Source: GCA-2686265 sp036010965 (GTDB lineage Bacteria; Planctomycetota; UBA1135; GCA-002686595). From it: a stretch of DNA of 14,331 nt. Below the pieces are notes generated by a model. It did not search any database and was not told the origin of the DNA. It saw nothing but the letters and a program-made list of their open reading frames with translations. Both the position numbers and the translations under genes were made by a program. Location: contig DASCMO010000183.1 in the NCBI GenBank assembly GCA_036010965.1, positions 1-14,331 on the forward strand. The letters are read 5' to 3'. How positions within the stretch are numbered: position 1 is the stretch's first letter; every line of letters starts with the position of its first letter. Below are positions 1 to 7,306 of the stretch, piece after piece.

Positions 1-44
1 CCGCCGCCGAGTACCAGCTCTCGGAATCGAGTCTCGTTCGCCAT
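1..44 (-). CDS. Possible start of a minus-strand gene running off the left edge
   Basis: An ATG at 44-42 on the minus strand opens a frame that stays open to the edge and reads MANETRFRELVLGGG (14 full codons plus the start of a glycine codon). The sequence looks like a normal protein N-terminus, and the next gene on the same strand ends 282 nt upstream of it. No convincing ribosome-binding site is visible, and too little is present to recognise a family. The overlapping plus-strand ATG at 43 gives only a 58-codon frame of low-complexity appearance, so the minus-strand reading is preferred. This is a weak call. Confidence 0.3.
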   Translation of the reverse strand, partial: MANETRFRELVLGG

Positions 45-326
45 GGCCGAGCAGTTTTCTAGGGGATCTGGAGAGCGTCGGGCTCAGTGTCGGTCGATCA
101 TCTCAGATGGGACGGTCGGCCTGGAACGAACCGCCCGATCTTGCCGTCTGCGAGGTTTAATCTCCTTCCTCGCGACCCCGGCAGAGGACGGGCGGATCGC
201 TCGAAGCGGGTGAATCAATAAACGTCGGCCGTCCCTCTTTCCGTCCCGGGCCTGCAGTCCAGGAGTTCTGGGAGCGCTTATTGCCCGTACCCCGTGTTCC
301 GGCCTGGAGTCTGCTCGGCCCGCGGT
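45..326. other. Intergenic stretch with no supported gene
   Basis: This stretch of about 280 nt lies downstream of the aminotransferase stop codon on the minus strand. Open frames crossing it are Arg/Pro/Gly-rich and resemble no known protein. A small perfect inverted repeat (CATCT-C-AGATG, 100-110) is too short to call a terminator. No convincing promoter, RNA gene or repeat was seen. Confidence 0.5.
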
Positions 327-1538
327 TCAGGACGATGCACTGTCCTGGAGCTGGTCCGCGCGCGGTCGGCTCGCCAGGAAGCGGCCGAGGCGCTCCACCG
401 CGGCCTGCAGGGCCTCGCGCGAGGCGGCGTAGCTGAAGCGCACGCGCCCCTCCACGCCAAAAGCCGATCCGGGGACCGCGGCCACGCCCTCGGCCTCCAG
501 CAGGTCCTCGCAAAACCCCTCGCTGCCGCGCTCGTCGAGCCAGGGACGCACATCGGAGAAGACGTAGAACGCGCCGCCGGGCATGGGCGTCTCCATGCCC
601 AGAGAGCGCAGGTCGGCGACGAGGCGCGTGCGGCGCTCCTCGAACTCCTGCGCCATGGTGGAGACCTCAGGTGGTTCGGTGCCCAGGGCTGCCTCGAAGG
701 CGTGCTGGCCGACGGCGTTGGGAGAGCCCGCGAGCTGGCTGTGGAGACGGGCGACGGCCGAGGCGATCTCCTCGGGGGCCGCGAGGTAGCCGATTCGGTA
801 GCCGGTCATGGCGAAGGCCTTGCTGGCTCCGTCGACCAGGATGGTTCGAGCGCGGGCGTCGTCGCTGACCTGTACGGGGCTGGCGAAGGTCGCTCCGTCG
901 TAGACCAGGCGCGAGTAGATCTCGTCGGAGAGGATCCACAGGTCGTGCTCCGCGGCCAGGTCGCAGAGGGCCGCGACCTCCTCGGGAGTGAGGACGTAGC
1001 CGCTGGGGTTGCAGGGCGAGTTGATCATGAGCCCGCGCGTGCGCGGCGTGATCGCGCGGCGCAGGGCGTCGAGGTCGGGCCCCAGGTCCGCGCGTGATTT
1101 GACGGCCACCGGAGTGCCGGCGGCGAAGCGCACCATCTCGAAGTAGCTGACCCATGCCGGCAGCAACAGAAGCACCTCGTCGCCGGGTTCGGTCAGGGTC
1201 AGCAGCACCCCCGAGAGGGCGTGCTTGGCGCTGTGGCAGACCGTGACCTCGGCGGGAGTGAAGGCCGTCGCGCGCGTGCGCGACAAGTGCTCGGCCACGG
1301 CGGCGCGCAAAGTCGTCGTGCCACCGGCCGGCGTGTAGCGCACTCCACCGGAGTCGATCAGGGCTTTGCCGGCCTCGCGCACCGCGGCGGGGGAGTTGAA
1401 GTCTGGCTCGCCGACCGAGAGATTGATGACGTCGCGCCCCTCGGCGATCATCCGCTTGGCGCGGGCGTCGAGGGCGAGGGTCTGCGAGAGGGGGATGCTG
1501 GAGACGCGCTGGTTGGGCCGCATATCGTGCACGATCAT
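327..1538 (-). CDS. Pyridoxal-phosphate aminotransferase, class I/II (aspartate aminotransferase-like)
   Basis: This is a 403-residue cytoplasmic PLP enzyme of fold type I, aspartate aminotransferase subgroup I-beta, which probably transfers an amino group between an amino acid such as aspartate and 2-oxoglutarate. The landmarks are in order: SVGEPDFNSP (41-50), the PAWVSY region that stacks on the cofactor (127-132), NSPCNPSG with cofactor-contacting Asn177 (173-180), SDEIY with the pyridine-nitrogen Asp205 (204-208), the Schiff-base lysine in GASKAF (Lys240), TGYRIGY (245-251), and the substrate-carboxylate arginine in VRFSY (Arg367). The length is normal for the family. The frame is open far upstream (to 2393), but that part is antisense to the neighbouring gene, so the start is set at the Met at 1538; a second Met at 1523 (MRPNQ) is equally plausible because neither has a clear ribosome-binding site. 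The exact substrate cannot be told from sequence. It is divergent from the next gene with 150 nt between. Confidence 0.93.
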   Translation of the reverse strand: MIVHDMRPNQRVSSIPLSQTLALDARAKRMIAEGRDVINLSVGEPDFNSPAAVREAGKALIDSGGVRYTPAGGTTTLRAAVAEHLSRTRATAFTPAEVTVCHSAKHALSGVLLTLTEPGDEVLLLLPAWVSYFEMVRFAAGTPVAVKSRADLGPDLDALRRAITPRTRGLMINSPCNPSGYVLTPEEVAALCDLAAEHDLWILSDEIYSRLVYDGATFASPVQVSDDARARTILVDGASKAFAMTGYRIGYLAAPEEIASAVARLHSQLAGSPNAVGQHAFEAALGTEPPEVSTMAQEFEERRTRLVADLRSLGMETPMPGGAFYVFSDVRPWLDERGSEGFCEDLLEAEGVAAVPGSAFGVEGRVRFSYAASREALQAAVERLGRFLASRPRADQLQDSASS

Positions 1539-1688
1539 GGTACGGATGGCGGCGGGGTCAAGTACCGCGCGTGCGTCGCGTGGAGTCCCGGGAAGGAAAA
1601 CCCGGCCCGGGCGTCCAGACATGACGATTGCCTGGGCGACCTCCGCCGGGCACCCTTGGGCCCCCGCACGCCTCAGAGCCCGCCGTCG

Positions 1689-3719
1689 ATGAAGAGAAAG
1701 CGCCTGTTTCGGATCCTGACGAGTGTCCTGGCCGTCTTCTTGTTCGCCGGGTACTTCGCGTTCTCGACTTTCCTCTTCAGCCCCTTCCAAGGAGGGCTGG
1801 GAGTCGATGTCGCCGGAGTGGTCCCGCGTGAGGTGGACCTCTTCGTGGCGCGCGGCCAGCTGGGATGGGCCTTCGACGGCTTTCCGCGCCTGAGCGCGGC
1901 GGAGCGCCTCGAGGGACACCCTTCCTGGAAGGAGTGGACGGCCTCGCAGGAGTGCGCCGACTTCTCCGAGCGCTTCGACATCGATCGCGTCCAGGAAGAG
2001 CTGGCGGCGTTCGGAGCGCGCCTGCCGATGGGGCTGGACCCTCTGACCGTATTCGGAGGGCGCGATCTGGCCCTGGCGGCGCGCTTCCGCGGCACGGGCC
2101 TGGAGGAGGCGGACTGGGCCGTCTACGGGACCCTGCACTGGTCGGGCAAACTCGCCGTCTCTCTCCTGCGATACCCTGGCCTGCTGGGGCTCGAATCCCA
2201 GGGACTCTCGGTGGCCGTGGAAGGGGACCACGTGCGCATCGCCGGCGGCGCGCTCGGGCGCGAGCTGTTCATCACGCGCATCCGCGACGTGGCCATCATC
2301 GCCACCAGCCGCGAGTTCATCGAGGACGCCCACCGGCTGGAGACCGTCGCCTACGAGGACTCGATGCTCTTGCGGGCGGAGTACTGCGACCACATCAAGA
2401 ACGTGGAGCGCTCGCCGGCGCGTGACGAGCTCGAGTTCTTCCTGAAGGTGAGCGACCTGCTCGATACCACCCAGACGGCGGGCGCCTGGCCGGAAGTGTC
2501 CTCGGTCGATTTCCTACCCGCCTTCTTCGGGCGCTTCTTTCAGCTCAACACGGTCAATCTCGTGGTGGGGAAGATGGGCCTGGACGAAGGCCTGTCACTG
2601 GACGCTCGGGCGCAGCTCTCCTCGGAGTTGATGACACCGCTGCAGACGCGCATGTACCGGCGCATGGGAGCTGACCGCACCGAGATCATCGAGGAGGCGG
2701 CATCCCTTGCGCCGGAGGACGCGAGCTTCTTCCTGTACCTGAAGGGAGACATCGGTGACCTGCTCGAGCAGGTCGTGGTCTCGCTCGAGCCGGACATGGT
2801 GCAGTTGCTCGAGGAGTCCCTGCAGTCCACCGGGCAGTACCGCAGCTTGCAGCAGTTGATCGACGAGCTGCGCTCGAGCTTGCGCGATCGTCTGGCGATC
2901 ATCCTTCGGCCGAACGACTACCCGGAGGATCCCGACGGGCCGCAACTCGACGGGCAGCCGGTGTTCGCGATGGCGCTCGTCACCTGGATCAAAAAGGACC
3001 GCGCAGGGGTGATCGTGGACTTGCGAGACACGATCGGCCGCCAGGGCAGGCGCTTTGGTCTGCAGGGCAAGGCGGAGAACGACTCGGGCTACTATCGCAA
3101 TCAGGTCGGCGGCTACGAGATCCGCGAGTTCTGGGCGCCGCTCGTGCCCGGGACCGGCATGGTCGCGACGGCCAATGCGCGCATTGGGGACGAGGACCAG
3201 ATCTGCGTCGTCGCCAACTGCATCGGGATGCTCGACCACGTCCTCAAGACTCGCTCCCAGGGGGCGCCCACCCATCCACGCCTCTCCGGGCGGGGTGATT
3301 TCCGCACGCTGCTCTCCACCTCCGTGCCGAAGGCGAACATCGTCCTGTGGTGCGACCCGCAGAGCGCCCAGTCCACCCTGCGACGCCAGGCGCGCCGCTG
3401 GGCCGAGGACTCGATCGTGGTTGATTGGAACCTCGAGCGCGCCCGCCTCGAACAGCAGGCCATCAACGAGGTCTTCGCGGGCCAGGGCAAGCGCCGTGGG
3501 CGGCTGAGCGAGGAGGAACAGGCCCGCATCGATCGCGAGGTGGACCCCGAAATCGAGGCCATCGCCGAGCGCGTCGCTCGCGAGCAGGTCCCGCAGGTGA
3601 TGGCTGCCTTCGAGCGCCGTATCGTCTACTCCGAGAGCGTGACGGCGGCGCTGCTCTTGGTGGGCCTCGACCCCAAGCGCATCGACATCTCCATGCGGCT
3701 CGCCGCGCCGCTTCCATAG
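1689..3719 (+). CDS. Membrane-anchored protein of unknown function, 676 aa
   Basis: I do not recognise this family with certainty. The protein starts MKRKRLFRIL and has one hydrophobic segment (about residues 6-31) that should act as an uncleaved signal anchor, leaving a roughly 640-residue domain outside the cytoplasm. No catalytic motif, heme site or metal site is visible. The soluble part has stretches such as VAIIATSREFIEDAHRL (201-217) and a highly charged helical region near the C-terminus rich in Glu, Arg and Gln. The general pattern, an anchored protein with repeated alpha/beta stretches, recalls DUF3352-like exported proteins, but that is only an impression. The frame is open upstream to 1221; the upstream part is antisense to the aminotransferase and lacks a signal, whereas the Met at 1689 directly precedes the anchor. 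It is a single gene: an aminotransferase diverges on the left and a tRNA converges on the right. Confidence 0.85.
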   Translation: MKRKRLFRILTSVLAVFLFAGYFAFSTFLFSPFQGGLGVDVAGVVPREVDLFVARGQLGWAFDGFPRLSAAERLEGHPSWKEWTASQECADFSERFDIDRVQEELAAFGARLPMGLDPLTVFGGRDLALAARFRGTGLEEADWAVYGTLHWSGKLAVSLLRYPGLLGLESQGLSVAVEGDHVRIAGGALGRELFITRIRDVAIIATSREFIEDAHRLETVAYEDSMLLRAEYCDHIKNVERSPARDELEFFLKVSDLLDTTQTAGAWPEVSSVDFLPAFFGRFFQLNTVNLVVGKMGLDEGLSLDARAQLSSELMTPLQTRMYRRMGADRTEIIEEAASLAPEDASFFLYLKGDIGDLLEQVVVSLEPDMVQLLEESLQSTGQYRSLQQLIDELRSSLRDRLAIILRPNDYPEDPDGPQLDGQPVFAMALVTWIKKDRAGVIVDLRDTIGRQGRRFGLQGKAENDSGYYRNQVGGYEIREFWAPLVPGTGMVATANARIGDEDQICVVANCIGMLDHVLKTRSQGAPTHPRLSGRGDFRTLLSTSVPKANIVLWCDPQSAQSTLRRQARRWAEDSIVVDWNLERARLEQQAINEVFAGQGKRRGRLSEEEQARIDREVDPEIEAIAERVAREQVPQVMAAFERRIVYSESVTAALLLVGLDPKRIDISMRLAAPLP

Positions 3720-3753
3720 GGGAGCCCTGGTGGCCGCGAGCGATCCGGCTCCC
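3720..3753 (+). terminator. Hairpin directly after the 676-aa gene
   Basis: A perfect 7-bp inverted repeat (GGGAGCC at 3720-3726, GGCTCCC at 3747-3753) with a 20-nt loop begins immediately after the TAG stop codon. No T-run follows, so it is not a textbook intrinsic terminator, but its placement between convergent transcription units fits a role in ending transcription or protecting the mRNA 3' end. Confidence 0.4.
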
Positions 3754-3794
3754 TGCGACGAGACTCGGGCGAAGAATCCAGGGCGAGCAGCAAC

Positions 3795-3823
3795 GGGACC
3801 GGCGTCGTGGCGACACCGGTCCC
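3795..3823 (-). terminator. Strong hairpin just downstream of tRNA-Leu
   Basis: GGGACCGG (3795-3802) pairs perfectly with CCGGTCCC (3816-3823). After one C/A mismatch, GTCG pairs with CGAC around a TGG loop, giving 12 pairs in 29 nt. The hairpin lies 7 nt past the encoded CCA end of the tRNA on the minus strand. Because the stem is symmetric it could also stop plus-strand transcription. A T-tract is missing on both sides, so the terminator call rests on stem strength and position. Confidence 0.55.
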
Positions 3824-3830
3824 GAATGAA

Positions 3831-3918
3831 TGGTGCCCGGAACTGGAGTCGAACCAGCACGGGATATTATCCCACTAGATCCTTAGTCTAGCGCGTCTGC
3901 CAATTCCGCCACCCGGGC
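3831..3918 (-). tRNA. trnL: tRNA-Leu, anticodon AAG
   Basis: This is an 88-nt class II tRNA with an encoded CCA. The acceptor stem GCCCGGG pairs with TCCGGGC (one G-T pair), the discriminator base is A, and the D-region is GTGGCGGAATTGGCAGACGC, typical of leucine tRNAs. The anticodon stem CTAGA/TCTAG encloses the loop CTAAGGA, which places AAG at positions 34-36 (plus-strand 3882-3884) with G at 37. A long variable arm (GGGAT/ATCCC, 3861-3873) and a T-loop TTCGACT complete it. Discriminator A and the long arm both support leucine identity. Bacteria normally read CUU with a GAG or UAG anticodon, so A at position 34 is unusual and would be expected to need deamination to inosine. Confidence 0.95.
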
Positions 3919-3951
3919 ACCCTGGACGGTCGCTGGCCATGAAGGCGCGGA

Positions 3952-3980
3952 AGTGTATGCAGGCTGGGCCGAGGAGACAA
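3952..3980 (-). promoter_or_regulatory. Candidate sigma70-type promoter of tRNA-Leu
   Basis: On the minus strand, TTGTCT (3980-3975) and TACACT (3957-3952) are separated by exactly 17 nt. Each matches 4 of 6 consensus bases, including the most conserved ones. Transcription would start near 3945, leaving a leader of about 26 nt before the tRNA 5' end at 3918, which is typical for a tRNA gene. This rests on motif spacing alone. Confidence 0.45.
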
Positions 3981-4131
3981 CCCCGAGGATGGGGGCCTGC
4001 GGCGGAGATCTGGCCGCGAGGTCGACCGCCCGCCTGGCACGCGCTAGAGTGCTCGGCCTCCGTCTCTGCCTCCGGACCGAACACGGCATTCGCCCGAGTC
4101 TCCGCTCCCGGGCGGCGCGTCACACCACTCC

Positions 4132-5358
4132 ATGAGCACCACCTCCGTTTCGCCAGGCGCCATGCCGCCGGGCAACGTCCTGATCGGACAGTCGGGCGGT
4201 CCGACCAGCGTCATCAACCAGAGCCTCGTGGGGCTGGTCGAGGTCTGCCGGGCAGCGGACTCGGTGCGCAAGGTCCTCGGTGCCGTGCACGGCATCCAGG
4301 GCATCCTCGACGATCACCTGATCGACCTGGGGCGGGAGACCGCCGAGACCCTCGAGGGCGTGGCCTCGACTCCCTGTGCCGCCCTGCGGTCGGTGCGCAA
4401 GAAGCCGACCCGCGAGGAGTGCGAGCGCGTGCTGGCTGCCTTCCAGCGCCACGACGTGCGCGCCTTCTTCTACATCGGCGGCAACGACTCGGCCGAGACG
4501 GCGCACATCCTCAATGAGCTGGCGCTGGAGCAGGGCTACGACGTGCGCCTGTTCCATGTCCCCAAGACCATCGACAACGACCTGTGCGTCACCGATCACT
4601 GCCCGGGCTACGGGTCCGCCGCGCGTTTCGTCGGCTCGGCGTTCATGGGCGACAACCAGGACAACCGCAGCCTGCCGGGAATCAAGATCGACATCGTGAT
4701 GGGACGCCACGCGGGCTGGCTGACCGCGGCCAGCGTGCTCGCCCGGCAGCACGAGGATGACGGCCCGCACCTGGTCTACGTGCCCGAGCGGACCTTCGAC
4801 CTCGACGCGTTCCTGGGAGATGTGGATCGCGTCTTCACGAAACACGGCCGCTGCCTGGTGGCGGCTTCCGAGGGCGTGCACCTGGCCGACGGGAAGCTCC
4901 TGGTCGAGAGCAAGGAGACCGACTCGCACGGGAACGTGCAGCTCTCGGGGTCGGGAGCCCTGGGCGACCGCCTGGCCGCCGAGATCCGGGGCCGGCTGGG
5001 TTCGAACCTGCGCGTGCGCGCCGACACCTTCGGCTATCTGCAGCGTTCGTTCGCCGGATACGCCTCGCCGGTCGACGCGCGCGAGGCGCGCGAGGTCGGT
5101 CGCGCCGCCGGGCGCATGGCCACGGAAGGTGAACTCGCCCACGGCTCGTTGATCATCGAGCGGGAGGAGGGCGCGGAGTACCGCTCGCGGATCGGCGTGA
5201 CTGCCCTCGAGAACGTCGCCCAGCGGACGCGCACCCTCGACGAGGTATTCCTCCTCGGCGACAACGACATCGCCCCTGCATTTTTCGACTACGTCGCCCC
5301 CTTGGCGGGCGAGATGCCGCGCGCGACGTACCTCTCGGACTTCCCCCTCGAAGGCTGA
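4132..5358 (+). CDS. pfp: Phosphofructokinase, diphosphate-dependent type (PPi-PFK)
   Basis: This 408-residue cytoplasmic enzyme phosphorylates fructose 6-phosphate to fructose 1,6-bisphosphate; the PPi-using reaction is reversible and works in both glycolysis and gluconeogenesis. It shows the PFK fold landmarks: the N-terminal GQSGGPTSVINQ loop (19-30), GGNDS (116-120), PKTIDND (144-150) with the catalytic base Asp148, the MGRHAG substrate loop (190-195) and PERTF (218-222). Two features indicate PPi rather than ATP as donor: Asp119, where ATP enzymes have Gly (GGDGS), and Lys145, where ATP enzymes have Gly (PGTIDND). Asn118 replaces the Asp of the more common GGDDS. The Met at 4132 gives a short leader before the phosphate loop; Met11 (4162) would also fit. 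No clear Shine-Dalgarno sequence is present. The HEAT-like gene follows after 32 nt and may be co-transcribed. Confidence 0.92.
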   Translation: MSTTSVSPGAMPPGNVLIGQSGGPTSVINQSLVGLVEVCRAADSVRKVLGAVHGIQGILDDHLIDLGRETAETLEGVASTPCAALRSVRKKPTREECERVLAAFQRHDVRAFFYIGGNDSAETAHILNELALEQGYDVRLFHVPKTIDNDLCVTDHCPGYGSAARFVGSAFMGDNQDNRSLPGIKIDIVMGRHAGWLTAASVLARQHEDDGPHLVYVPERTFDLDAFLGDVDRVFTKHGRCLVAASEGVHLADGKLLVESKETDSHGNVQLSGSGALGDRLAAEIRGRLGSNLRVRADTFGYLQRSFAGYASPVDAREAREVGRAAGRMATEGELAHGSLIIEREEGAEYRSRIGVTALENVAQRTRTLDEVFLLGDNDIAPAFFDYVAPLAGEMPRATYLSDFPLEG

Positions 5359-5390
5359 CTGGAATGTCTTGCGAGCGAGAGAGCTGAACC

Positions 5391-6368
5391 ATGACGGACG
5401 AGATGCAGCCCCAGAAGAACACCGAGGTGACCGCGGCCGCGGTCACCGAGCGGGTCTCGCCCTACCGCAACATGTGGGTCCCGCTCGTGGTCGTCCCGGC
5501 CCTGATCGTGGTCGTGATGATCCTGGTGGCGGTACTCTTCGGAGCCATCTCGGGCGGGACGACCACCCTCACCGACAACCTGCACGCGGTCGAGACGGGC
5601 GGGGCCAACGAGCGCACCCAGGCCCTGTTCGCCCTGGCGCAGAAGTTCGCCGAGAACCTGCGCGCGAGAAAGAACGGAGCGGAGGAGCCCTGGCCCTTCG
5701 ATTCCGAGGAGATGAGCCGCAAGCTGGGCGTGGCCTGGGAGCGCACGGCGGAGGAGGACCACGAGATCCGCACCGTGCTCGCTTCCCTGCTGACCCAGCT
5801 CGGCGACGAGCAGGGCGTCACCTATCTGGTCGGGATGCTCGAACTCTCCGAAGCGGAGGATCCCGAGGCCCGGATCCGCTTCAACGTCCTGGCGAACCTG
5901 ATCCTGGCGGACCTGGGCTCGGTCGGCGATGAGCGCCTGGCGACGGTGCTGGGCCGACTGGCTCAGAGCGAACACTACGACCTGCGCTCCCTGGCGATCG
6001 TCGCGCCGCGCAAGCTGCCTCCCGAGCAGGCTCGGCCCCTGCTGAGAGAGGCTCTGGGGGACTCGTTCATCGAGATGCGCCTGAACGCTGCCGTGGGCCT
6101 GGCCGTCCTGGGCGATGCGGCCGGCGCGGAGGTGTTGCGGGATCTCCTGGAGCCGGAGATCTACGCGGCCGAGCGGCGCTCGCGCGCCGACCTCTGGAGT
6201 CGAGCCCAGGCGGTCAGCACGGCCCGTCAGGAGGCTCTCAAGGCCCTCGCAAGCCTCGATCTTCCTGAGGATCGCCCGCGCGTGGCCGATCTCGCGGCGC
6301 AGGCATCAGATCCCAATCTGCGTGCCGTCGCCCTGGAGGTTCAGGCTTCCTGGTCCCGGGGAGACTGA
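5391..6368 (+). CDS. Membrane-anchored HEAT-like repeat protein, 325 aa
   Basis: Residues 1-28 are a short polar N-terminal tail, followed by one strongly hydrophobic segment (about 29-54, rich in Val, Leu and Ile) and a soluble helical domain of about 270 residues. From about residue 120 the domain shows paired helices of HEAT/PBS-lyase style, with stretches such as LRSLAIVAPRKLP, MRLNAAVGLAVLGDAAGAEV and LRAVALEVQASW, each carrying the alternating Leu/Ala pattern and an Arg near the second-helix start. Such repeats form protein-binding scaffolds; no catalytic residues are visible. A purine-rich stretch (about 5377-5383) is a usable ribosome-binding site for the ATG at 5391. It lies 32 nt after the phosphofructokinase and 250 nt before the respiratory operon in the same direction. 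A link to assembly of that complex is possible but rests only on position. Confidence 0.85.
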   Translation: MTDEMQPQKNTEVTAAAVTERVSPYRNMWVPLVVVPALIVVVMILVAVLFGAISGGTTTLTDNLHAVETGGANERTQALFALAQKFAENLRARKNGAEEPWPFDSEEMSRKLGVAWERTAEEDHEIRTVLASLLTQLGDEQGVTYLVGMLELSEAEDPEARIRFNVLANLILADLGSVGDERLATVLGRLAQSEHYDLRSLAIVAPRKLPPEQARPLLREALGDSFIEMRLNAAVGLAVLGDAAGAEVLRDLLEPEIYAAERRSRADLWSRAQAVSTARQEALKALASLDLPEDRPRVADLAAQASDPNLRAVALEVQASWSRGD

Positions 6369-6408
6369 CCCTGGAAATGGGCCCTAGGGGCTTGCCAATC
6401 GGGCTCTG

Positions 6409-6454
6409 CTCGTTCATTCTTCCAGCCCAAACTCGTTCATTCTTCCAGCCCAAA
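6409..6454. repeat. Perfect tandem duplication of a 23-bp unit
   Basis: Two identical, directly adjacent 23-bp copies occupy 6409-6431 and 6432-6454. The unit begins CTCGTTCATT and ends AGCCCAAA. It is AT-richer than its surroundings and lies in the non-coding leader about 165-210 nt upstream of the Rieske start codon. It could be a pair of regulator-binding sites one to two helical turns apart, or a recent slippage duplication; the sequence alone does not decide. Confidence 0.85.
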
Positions 6455-6536
6455 ATAGAGACTTCGGGTATCGCGGGTTTTGGGGTCGGATGTGGTCGCG
6501 TCGGATGCACGGCGCGGGCGACGCGAGTGAATTCCA

Positions 6537-6573
6537 CCTGGGGTCTCGACTCCCTGACGACGAGGGCCCCGGG
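6537..6573 (+). promoter_or_regulatory. GC-rich leader hairpin ahead of the respiratory operon
   Basis: CCTGGGGTCTCG (6537-6548) folds onto CGAGGGCCCCGGG (6561-6573): 12 pairs including two G-T pairs, one bulged G (6566), and a 12-nt loop. It ends 45 nt before the GTG start of the Rieske gene. No T-run follows, so it may be a leader or attenuator-like structure, an mRNA stabiliser, or the end of the upstream unit. It matches no riboswitch class I know. Confidence 0.35.
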
Positions 6574-6618
6574 CAGCGATACCCAGCCCTTTCACCTAAC
6601 TGATCCCCGGAGATCCAC

Positions 6619-7257
6619 GTGAGCGAGGAAAGCAAACCCGACGAGCGCGCATCCGAAGCCGGTGCTGGGGCGGGGCCGCAGACCAAGGCCGAGAAGGATG
6701 CCGCGAAGGCGGCCCGCGAGGCCGAACTGGCTTCCCGGGCGCCGCTTGTGCGCGCTCCCTTGCGCGGCGAGACGACGCGCCGTGGGTTCTTCTCCGTGCT
6801 GGGCGCGGGCTGGGGAGTCTTCGCGGCTGCGTCCATGGGCCTGCTCGGCGCCATGGGGCGTTTCATGTTCCCCAACGTCCTCTACGAGCCGCCGCAGGAG
6901 TTCAAGGCTGGCTTTCCAGAGGAGTTTGCCGTGGGCGAGGTGGACCTGCGCTTCAAGGCCGCCTACGGCGTCTGGGTCGTGCGCGAGGCGAGGGGGTTCT
7001 ACGCGCTCTCGACCACCTGCACTCACCTGGGTTGCACGCCGAACTGGCTCTCATCGGACCAGAAGTTCAAGTGCCCCTGCCACGGCTCGGGATTCGAGAG
7101 ATCCGGGATCAACATCGAGGGGCCCGCGCCGCGCCCCCTCGAGCGTTACAAGATCGAGCTGGCCTCCGACGGCCAGATACAGATCGACAAGAACACCAAG
7201 TTTCAGGAGGAGAAGGGGCAGTGGTCCATGGACGGCGCCTATCTCTACTACGCCTGA
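6619..7257 (+). CDS. qcrA: Rieske [2Fe-2S] protein of a cytochrome bc/b6f-type complex
   Basis: This 212-residue protein is the Rieske subunit, which takes one electron from quinol at the Qo site and passes it to a cytochrome. Box 1 is CTHLGC (134-139) and box 2 is CPCHGSGF (152-159). Cluster ligands should be Cys134, His136, Cys152 and His155, with a Cys139-Cys154 disulfide, so it is a high-potential type. A twin-arginine motif (TTRRGFFSVLG, 52-62) directly precedes a hydrophobic helix (about 57-85), consistent with Tat export and retention as a membrane anchor. The first 50 residues are an unusual Ala/Glu/Lys-rich cytoplasmic tail. The start is GTG at 6619, supported by GGAG 6 nt upstream (6609-6612). 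It is the first gene of the operon, 49 nt before cytochrome b. Confidence 0.95.
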   Translation: MSEESKPDERASEAGAGAGPQTKAEKDAAKAAREAELASRAPLVRAPLRGETTRRGFFSVLGAGWGVFAAASMGLLGAMGRFMFPNVLYEPPQEFKAGFPEEFAVGEVDLRFKAAYGVWVVREARGFYALSTTCTHLGCTPNWLSSDQKFKCPCHGSGFERSGINIEGPAPRPLERYKIELASDGQIQIDKNTKFQEEKGQWSMDGAYLYYA

Positions 7258-7306
7258 TGGCAGCCTCTCTCCCCGTCCCTGTTGCAACCGGTAGTACCGG
7301 CGATCG

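Noticed and set aside
294..1097. Plus-strand open frame of 267 codons over the aminotransferase
   Set aside because: It is a mirror of a well-supported gene in GC-rich DNA, with no recognisable motif.
1524..1564. TTGACC followed after 17 nt by ATGATC on the minus strand, as an aminotransferase promoter
   Set aside because: The -10 element matches only one consensus base and overlaps the proposed start codon.
1221..1688. Plus-strand extension of the 676-aa gene, giving an 832-residue frame
   Set aside because: It lies antisense to the aminotransferase, has no domain, and would bury the signal anchor; the Met at 1689 fits far better.
1539..2393. Upstream extension of the aminotransferase, giving a 688-residue minus-strand frame
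   Set aside because: It is antisense to the membrane-anchored gene, shows the Arg/Gln-rich shadow composition, and aminotransferases of this type are about 400 residues.
2595..3860. Long minus-strand frame of 421 codons
   Set aside because: It is antisense to the 676-aa gene and enters the tRNA; composition is that of a shadow frame.
3831..3918. tRNA as an integration site for a mobile element
   Set aside because: No integrase, no second copy of the tRNA 3' end and no change in composition are seen nearby.
3875..4123. Small minus-strand frame ending GGGIGRRARLRI
   Set aside because: This ending is the translation of the 5' part of the leucine tRNA, a familiar annotation artefact.
6484..6506. 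Short direct repeat GTCGGATG in the leader
   Set aside because: Eight bases occurring twice within 25 nt is expected by chance in GC-rich DNA.
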